The translations under genes and the position numbers were made by a program. The notes beneath the pieces were generated by a model, which worked only from the letters and a program-made list of their open reading frames with translations, searched no databases and was not told the DNA's origin. A DNA stretch of 64,000 bases, taken from NCBI RefSeq assembly GCF_000336995.1, contig NZ_AOJI01000013.1:33523-97522 (forward strand). Direction: 5' to 3'. This document shows, piece after piece, positions 60,148 to 64,000 of the stretch. Each line of letters starts with the position of its first letter. Within the stretch, counting starts at the first letter, position 1. The stretch is from Halorubrum aidingense JCM 13560. GTDB taxonomy: Archaea; Halobacteriota; Halobacteria; Halobacteriales; Haloferacaceae.

Positions 60148-60375
60148 TCAGCCCTGCGGCGTCACGCGCCACGTCGTCGACCGAGCGCGTCCCCACTTTT
60201 CGATGTCGACGTCGTCCGACTTCTCGGCGAGACGGGGGAGTCGCGAGCCCACCTGCTTTGCGGTGAGACCGATCGCATCGGCGATCGTTTTCGAGCGGAC
60301 GTAGCGCTCACCGCGGGTGACGCTGTCCGTGAGGTACGCGAGGATGCGCTGCTCTTCCTCGGTGTACTCGCTCAT
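60148..60375 (-). CDS. Small winged-helix protein (DUF7123-like)
   Basis: A 75-residue protein: SEYTEEEQRILAYLTDSV, SKTIADAIGLTAKQVGSRLPRL and a C-terminal strand pair RSTTWRVTPQG. This is a compact winged helix with the recognition helix around TAKQVGSRLPRL, and could bind DNA. It matches a family common in haloarchaea that I recall as DUF7123. ATG 60375 is set by TTAAG (60401-60405) about 28 bases upstream on the minus strand. Targets unknown. Confidence 0.75.
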   Translation of the reverse strand: MSEYTEEEQRILAYLTDSVTRGERYVRSKTIADAIGLTAKQVGSRLPRLAEKSDDVDIEKWGRARSTTWRVTPQG

Positions 60376-60425
60376 ACCGTGAGGGTAGGTGTCAGACGTT
60401 CTTAACCGTTTCTCGTCGAGTCCCG

Positions 60426-60608
60426 TCAGTCGAACACTTGGGCGGCGACCACCGCGCAAAGCGCGAAGACGAACGCGGCCGCGAATCCCCACGCGCGGCC
60501 GATCTGCGACGGGTAGCCGAACAGCACCGCGGCGCCCACAAGCGCGACGGCCCCCAACGCGAGCGCCACGCCGACTTCCTTGTCAGACTCGATGGATCCT
60601 TCGCTCAT
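60426..60608 (-). CDS. Small two-helix membrane protein
   Basis: A 60-residue protein: a short acidic head (MSEGSIESDKEVG) and two transmembrane helices, VALALGAVALVGAAVLFGY and GFAAAFVFALCAVVAAQVF. It resembles small haloarchaeal membrane proteins of the DUF7525 sort. CTAAGT (60632-60637) lies about 26 bases before ATG 60608, which supports a leaderless gene. Function unknown. Confidence 0.65.
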   Translation of the reverse strand: MSEGSIESDKEVGVALALGAVALVGAAVLFGYPSQIGRAWGFAAAFVFALCAVVAAQVFD

Positions 60609-60700
60609 ACGCGACGCTTTACCGGGGGCTACTTAGTTCATGCGAAGGGGGCGACCCGAGAACGGTCGCGCAGTGAAACCGGCGGTGCAGCCGAGCGGAT

Positions 60701-61732
60701 TCAGATAATCTCGACGTGGTCCGACGCCTCGTTGAGCGCGAGGTTCGCGGCGATCTCGGCGTTTCGCATCGCGTACTCCGCGGTGTGCTGGAGGCTGACG
60801 AGGACCTCGCGGGTCATCAACAGCGTTTCGTTGTCGAGATCGTCCGGGAGTTCGTTGAGGATCTCTTGTTCGCGGTCCTCCAGGCGGGAGAACAGATCCC
60901 GGCACTCGACGGTGAGATCGTAGTCGCGCTCGACGACCGCACGAACCGCGAGCACGGTCAATTCGTCCACCTGATCGGTGAACTCGCGGATCTGTCGCAT
61001 CGTCGCGCTGTCGACGTCGAGCGTGTGCCCGTCCGCCTCCATCACGATGTCGGCGATGTCCTCCGCGTTGTCGGCGGTGAGTTCGAGGTTCTTCGCGACG
61101 GAGCGGTAGCCGATGAGCGGGAATCCCTCCTCTAACCCCACCGCGCGCGCGAGGTTCGGATTCTGGTACGCGGTGAAGATCAGCCGCAGCAGAAGCACGA
61201 AGATCTTGTTCGCCTGCCGCTCGCGGTTGAGCGCTCGCTGAGCGAGATCGGGGTTGCCGTGCGCGAGCGCCTTCACGGCCTCGCCGCGCATCGTCGAGCC
61301 CGTGTTCTCCAGCCGTTCGAGCAGGTTGTCGAGGGTGAAGTCCTCCGGATCGACGGAACACCGGATCGCGATGTCTTCCGGCGTCTCCTCGATGACTCCG
61401 AGCCCCATCAACTGCGTCTCCGCTTTGTACACGGCGTTGATGTGCTCGCTGTCGAGCGTCCCCTCGCTCCGGACGTGGATCACGCGCCGACCGAGCACGT
61501 ACTGCGCGACGATGGCCCGCTCCAACGACCTGGCGTCGAGCCCGTCCGCGTTGATAACCGCCTCCGACTCCTCCGTGCTCACCGACTCCGGAAGCACCGT
61601 CAGCGTTCCCTTCCCGCCCATCCGCAGCGAGACCTCGTCGCCTTTATTGACGCCGTGCTCTTTCGCCCACTCCGCGGGAAGGGTCATCGCCAGCGTCGAC
61701 GGACCCAACCGCTGGACTTTCCGCGTTTCCAT
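60701..61732 (-). CDS. AbrB-PhoU phosphate uptake regulator
   Basis: A 343-residue fusion. Residues 1-50 form an AbrB/SpoVT swapped-hairpin DNA-binding domain (RKVQRLGPSTLAMTLPAEWA, VNKGDEVSLRMGGKGTLTVLP). Two PhoU helical bundles follow (about 110-220 and 235-335; DNLLERLENTGSTMRGEAVKA and RQIREFTDQVDELTVLAVRA). Such proteins couple phosphate sensing to transcription in haloarchaea; no pst genes are adjacent. ATG 61732 has TTAAGG about 27 bases upstream. An inverted repeat in the promoter is described separately. Confidence 0.88.
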   Translation of the reverse strand: METRKVQRLGPSTLAMTLPAEWAKEHGVNKGDEVSLRMGGKGTLTVLPESVSTEESEAVINADGLDARSLERAIVAQYVLGRRVIHVRSEGTLDSEHINAVYKAETQLMGLGVIEETPEDIAIRCSVDPEDFTLDNLLERLENTGSTMRGEAVKALAHGNPDLAQRALNRERQANKIFVLLLRLIFTAYQNPNLARAVGLEEGFPLIGYRSVAKNLELTADNAEDIADIVMEADGHTLDVDSATMRQIREFTDQVDELTVLAVRAVVERDYDLTVECRDLFSRLEDREQEILNELPDDLDNETLLMTREVLVSLQHTAEYAMRNAEIAANLALNEASDHVEII

Positions 61733-61757
61733 GCGTATCGGTACCGCGGGATCGACC

Positions 61758-61805
61758 TTAACCTTGTTCCTATGGTCATTATACGTTTTGCGCGATATAC
61801 AAGGT
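61758..61805. promoter_or_regulatory. Inverted repeat in the phoU-like gene promoter
   Basis: ACCTTGT (61761-61767) and ACAAGGT (61799-61805) are exact inverted copies 31 bases apart. They flank AT-rich DNA and touch the TTAAGG TATA element of the AbrB-PhoU gene. It could be an operator bound by that AbrB domain itself. Confidence 0.35.
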
Positions 61806-61937
61806 ATTATGTCTCGGTTCGGCGGTGTCGACCGGGCCTTCCGTTGCGGCGCCGTCCGATCCGCGTCTGTCGTGATCGCACCGTCTCCTCGCCGTGATCG
61901 TGTCGTGATCGTGCCACGTCCTCGCGCGATCCGCGCG

Positions 61938-61943
61938 CTTATG
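61938..61943 (+). promoter_or_regulatory. TATA-like element of the cheY gene
   Basis: CTTATG is centred about 27 bases before ATG 61968, consistent with a leaderless mRNA. Confidence 0.5.
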
Positions 61944-61967
61944 CCATTCAACGGATAACTTCGCTGC

Positions 61968-62327
61968 ATGACTGAGCGGGTACTCGTCGTCGACGACTCC
62001 GCGTTTCAGCGGACCGTCGTCCGCGACGCTCTCGAGGGGCCGTTCGAGGTCGTCGGCGAGGCCGAGCACGGCGAGGAGGCGGTCGAACTGTTCGAGGCGT
62101 ACGAGCCGGACGCGGTGTCGATGGACGTCGTCATGCCGGAGATGACCGGAATCGAGGCGACGGCCGCGATCAAAGACCGCTGGCCGGAAGCAGTGATCGT
62201 GATGTGCACCAGCGTCGACCAGCAAGAGAAGATGATGGAGGCCGTGAAGGCGGGCGCCGACGGTTACGTGACGAAGCCGGTCGACCCCGACGAGCTCGTT
62301 CCGGAGCTCCAGAGTCACTTCGACTGA
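61968..62327 (+). CDS. cheY: CheY-like response regulator
   Basis: A 119-residue stand-alone receiver domain. The acidic pocket is Asp9-Asp10 (VVDDSA), the phosphorylation site is Asp53 (SMDVVMPEMTG), with Thr81 (MCTSVDQQ) and Lys103 (VTKPVD) as switch residues. MDVVMPEMTGIEA and QQEKMMEAVKAGADGYV are close to chemotaxis CheY sequences. No other che gene is adjacent, while a transducer and cheW lie at 15.4-16.7 kb. It may signal to the archaellum switch or be a separate phosphorelay output. Confidence 0.87.
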   Translation: MTERVLVVDDSAFQRTVVRDALEGPFEVVGEAEHGEEAVELFEAYEPDAVSMDVVMPEMTGIEATAAIKDRWPEAVIVMCTSVDQQEKMMEAVKAGADGYVTKPVDPDELVPELQSHFD

Positions 62328-62331
62328 CCGA

Positions 62332-62712
62332 TCAGACCGGATCGAACGAGCGGAGGATCGTCGCGAGCGCGCTCGCGAGCTCTTCGAACCGGTCGATGTC
62401 CATCGAATCGGTAGTCACCCACACGCCGTGTTCGCCGTCGATCACCCGAGTGAGGTAGCCGTTCTCGAACACGCGTACGGTAAATCGGTAGTCGCCCAGT
62501 TGGGTGTCGGCGTACAGCGATTGGGCGTGGAAGCCGTTGCGTTCGCTTTCCGCGAACCCGACGAGATCGGCCGTCCGGCTCAGATCGCTGCGAAGGTACA
62601 ACTGGTCGACGTCGTCCGCGGTGAAGTACGTGAGACTGCGGAGCTCGTCGCCCGTCGCCGTCCGCGCTGCGCTGAGCAGTTCGTCGGCGTACGCATCGAT
62701 AGAGTGTGACAT
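62332..62712 (-). CDS. Uncharacterised small haloarchaeal protein (DUF7522-like)
   Basis: A 126-residue protein: YADELLSAARTATGDELRSL, LTYFTADDVDQLYLRSDLSR, YRFTVRVFENGYLTRVIDGE and a C-terminal helix RFEELASALATILRSF. The layout, helices flanking a beta-sheet with an Asp-rich middle, resembles a haloarchaeal family I recall as DUF7522. No catalytic motif is seen. ATG 62712 is chosen because TGTATC lies about 24-27 bases upstream on the minus strand and the longer reading is antisense to the next gene. It ends 4 bases from the cheY stop, tail to tail. Confidence 0.65.
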   Translation of the reverse strand: MSHSIDAYADELLSAARTATGDELRSLTYFTADDVDQLYLRSDLSRTADLVGFAESERNGFHAQSLYADTQLGDYRFTVRVFENGYLTRVIDGEHGVWVTTDSMDIDRFEELASALATILRSFDPV

Positions 62713-62862
62713 GGTATCACGATCGATCGTCGGATACATGAGCGTATGGGTGGCCGCAGAACCGACCGCGAGGCCACTGCGTGACAGACGTCGTGATCTG
62801 TTCCGCCTCCTCGCCGAACCGGAGGGACAGAGTTTAGCGACTCCCGCGTTATCGACCGCGTA

Positions 62863-63930
62863 ATGAGCGACTACGACGACGTCTGCGTCCTGCTGCCCAC
62901 GATGGACGAGGTCGAGACGGTCGCGCGCGTCGTCGAGGCGTTCCGCGATGCCGGGATCAACGAAGTGCTCGTGATCGACGGGGGATCGACGGACGGCACG
63001 CAGAGTGCCGCCCGCGAGGCGGGCGCGCGAGTCGTCGAACAGTCCGGGCGCGGGAAGGGACAGGCCGTTCGCGAGGCGGTCCGCGACCACATCGAGGCGC
63101 CGTACGTCGTGATGGCCGACGCCGACGCGACGTACGACGTGACGGATGTCGACGCCATGCTCGACCCGCTCCTCGCGGGCGACGCCGACCACGTCATCGG
63201 CAACCGGTTCGCGGACATGCGGCCGGGCGCGATGACGCGACTGAACCGGATCGGCAACCGGGTCATCAACCTCTCGTTCCGAACGATCCACGGCAAAAAC
63301 TTTCGCGACATCCTCTCGGGGTACCGCGCGTTCACTCGCGACTCGTTCCTCCGACTCCACCTCACCGCCGACGGGTTCGGCATCGAGACCGAGATGGCGG
63401 TCGAGTGCGTCAAAAACCAACTGTCCGTGGCGGTCGTCCCGATCACGTACCGCGAGCGCCCCGGCGGCTCGGCGACGAACCTGCATCCGATCCGCGACGG
63501 CGGCGTGATATTCCTCGAACTGTACCGAAAAGCGAAGACCAACAACCCGCTGTTCTACTTCGGAAGTCTCGGAGCCATCTCGACGACCGCGGGCGGGATC
63601 ATGACCGCGTACGTTCTCTACCGGTGGTTCGCCTTCGGGATCAGCCACGAGGTGATCGCGATCGGTGCCGTCGGCGCGACGATCCTCGGGATCCAACTGC
63701 TTATCTTCGGCGTGCTCGCCGATATGATCCACTCGCTGCACCACGAGCAGGTGGCGCGGTACGAGCGGCTCGCGGCCGATCGGACGGGCGACTCGGCGTC
63801 GGGCCAGCGGGCGGACCGGCCGGCAGACCGGGCGCCGGAGCAGTCGACAGATGAACGAACGGACCGCTCGACGCAGGGGTCGATCGCTAGCGGTGAGGGG
63901 ACAGAACCGCCCTTACACGGCGACAACTGA
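62863..63930 (+). CDS. aglJ: S-layer glycoprotein N-glycosyltransferase AglJ
   Basis: A 355-residue GT2 glycosyltransferase. In Haloferax, AglJ adds the first hexose to dolichol phosphate for N-glycosylation of the S-layer. The GT-A domain (1-215) shows LPTMDEVETVARVVEAF, LVIDGGSTDGTQ and DxD at Asp86-Asp88 (VMADADATYD). Two C-terminal transmembrane helices (about 222-247 and 255-280) anchor it at the cytoplasmic face. The last 65 residues are a hydrophilic low-complexity tail (DRPADRAPEQSTDERTDRST) not usual for the family. TTTAG (62833-62837) is 28 bases before the ATG. Confidence 0.9.
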   Translation: MSDYDDVCVLLPTMDEVETVARVVEAFRDAGINEVLVIDGGSTDGTQSAAREAGARVVEQSGRGKGQAVREAVRDHIEAPYVVMADADATYDVTDVDAMLDPLLAGDADHVIGNRFADMRPGAMTRLNRIGNRVINLSFRTIHGKNFRDILSGYRAFTRDSFLRLHLTADGFGIETEMAVECVKNQLSVAVVPITYRERPGGSATNLHPIRDGGVIFLELYRKAKTNNPLFYFGSLGAISTTAGGIMTAYVLYRWFAFGISHEVIAIGAVGATILGIQLLIFGVLADMIHSLHHEQVARYERLAADRTGDSASGQRADRPADRAPEQSTDERTDRSTQGSIASGEGTEPPLHGDN

Positions 63931-63965
63931 CCGACCGGCGCGTCTCCGGCCCGGCCACCCCCAAT

Positions 63966-64000
63966 AATTTATGTCGACGGGCGGAGATGAACCGGCATGG
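63966..64000 (+). promoter_or_regulatory. Promoter and first codon of a gene cut off by the window edge
   Basis: TAATTTATG (about 63965-63973) lies roughly 29 bases before ATG 63997, the leaderless spacing seen across this window. Only one codon of the downstream gene is present, so its product cannot be named. Confidence 0.45.

Overview
The window is chromosomal DNA of an extremely halophilic archaeon, most like Halorubrum. The evidence is very high GC, highly acidic proteins, many start codons about 27 bases behind a TATA box (leaderless transcription), 4-base ATGA gene overlaps, and lineage-typical genes: RPA-associated protein, glycerol-1-phosphate dehydrogenase, halocyanin, AglJ, aMBF1, a Bat-type HTH regulator and a two-subunit haloarchaeal thiolase. 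No rRNA, tRNA, IS element or CRISPR array was recognised. The first 25 bases carry a Tn5/Nextera mosaic end, so the left edge is an assembly end and the upstream rpa gene is missing.

Layout. 0-7.1 kb: RPA-associated protein and phosphoesterase, a DUF1917-like protein, a thiolase/OB-fold pair, mutL. 7.4-12.2 kb: a CUT1-type sugar ABC importer with the ATPase divergent from binding protein and two permeases. 12.2-18.6 kb: a glutathionyl-hydroquinone-reductase-like enzyme, an uncharacterised luciferase-tail protein, a Bat-type regulator, a soluble transducer with CheW, an FAD oxidoreductase, Hsp20 and a tiny zinc-finger protein. 19.4-24.1 kb: TauE/SafE transporter with a small partner, a radical SAM/HhH protein, an MBL hydrolase and a HAD hydrolase. 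24.2-30.4 kb: a split cytochrome b (b6/subunit IV type) respiratory cluster with a membrane-anchored halocyanin and several small membrane proteins. 30.4-39.7 kb: NAD-kinase-like protein, M28 peptidase, DUF420, G1P dehydrogenase, LysE, DtxR-type regulator, DUF2103, two membrane proteins, ArsA/Get3 ATPase. 40-48.8 kb: aroA, aMBF1, DICT protein, tpiA, dnaK-dnaJ, cupin, a truncated ANL-like protein, a NYN protein. 48.8-55.0 kb: a compact lysine operon, dapA-dapB-dapD-lysA-dapF-dapE, on the minus strand. 55.3-64 kb: HD phosphohydrolase with a DNA repeat in its N-terminus, PUA protein, presenilin-like protease, nitrilase and SRPBCC pair, two small proteins, AbrB-PhoU regulator, CheY, a small haloarchaeal protein and AglJ.

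The most interesting unexplained signal is a family of structured intergenic repeats with four copies (7171-7458 plus; 19002-19110, 29270-29625 and 39733-39987 minus). They share the core GAGGCTGGGGAGGCGTGAGG and a GCGGTGGCG head. Three copies begin with TATAAAT. Internal hairpins differ in sequence between copies but keep their pairing, which suggests a structured RNA or a miniature mobile element. Other points of note: a blue-copper protein in the bc-complex cluster with no Rieske gene, an NAD-kinase paralogue with changed catalytic motifs, and a thiolase with Ser in place of the nucleophilic Cys (a known haloarchaeal type).
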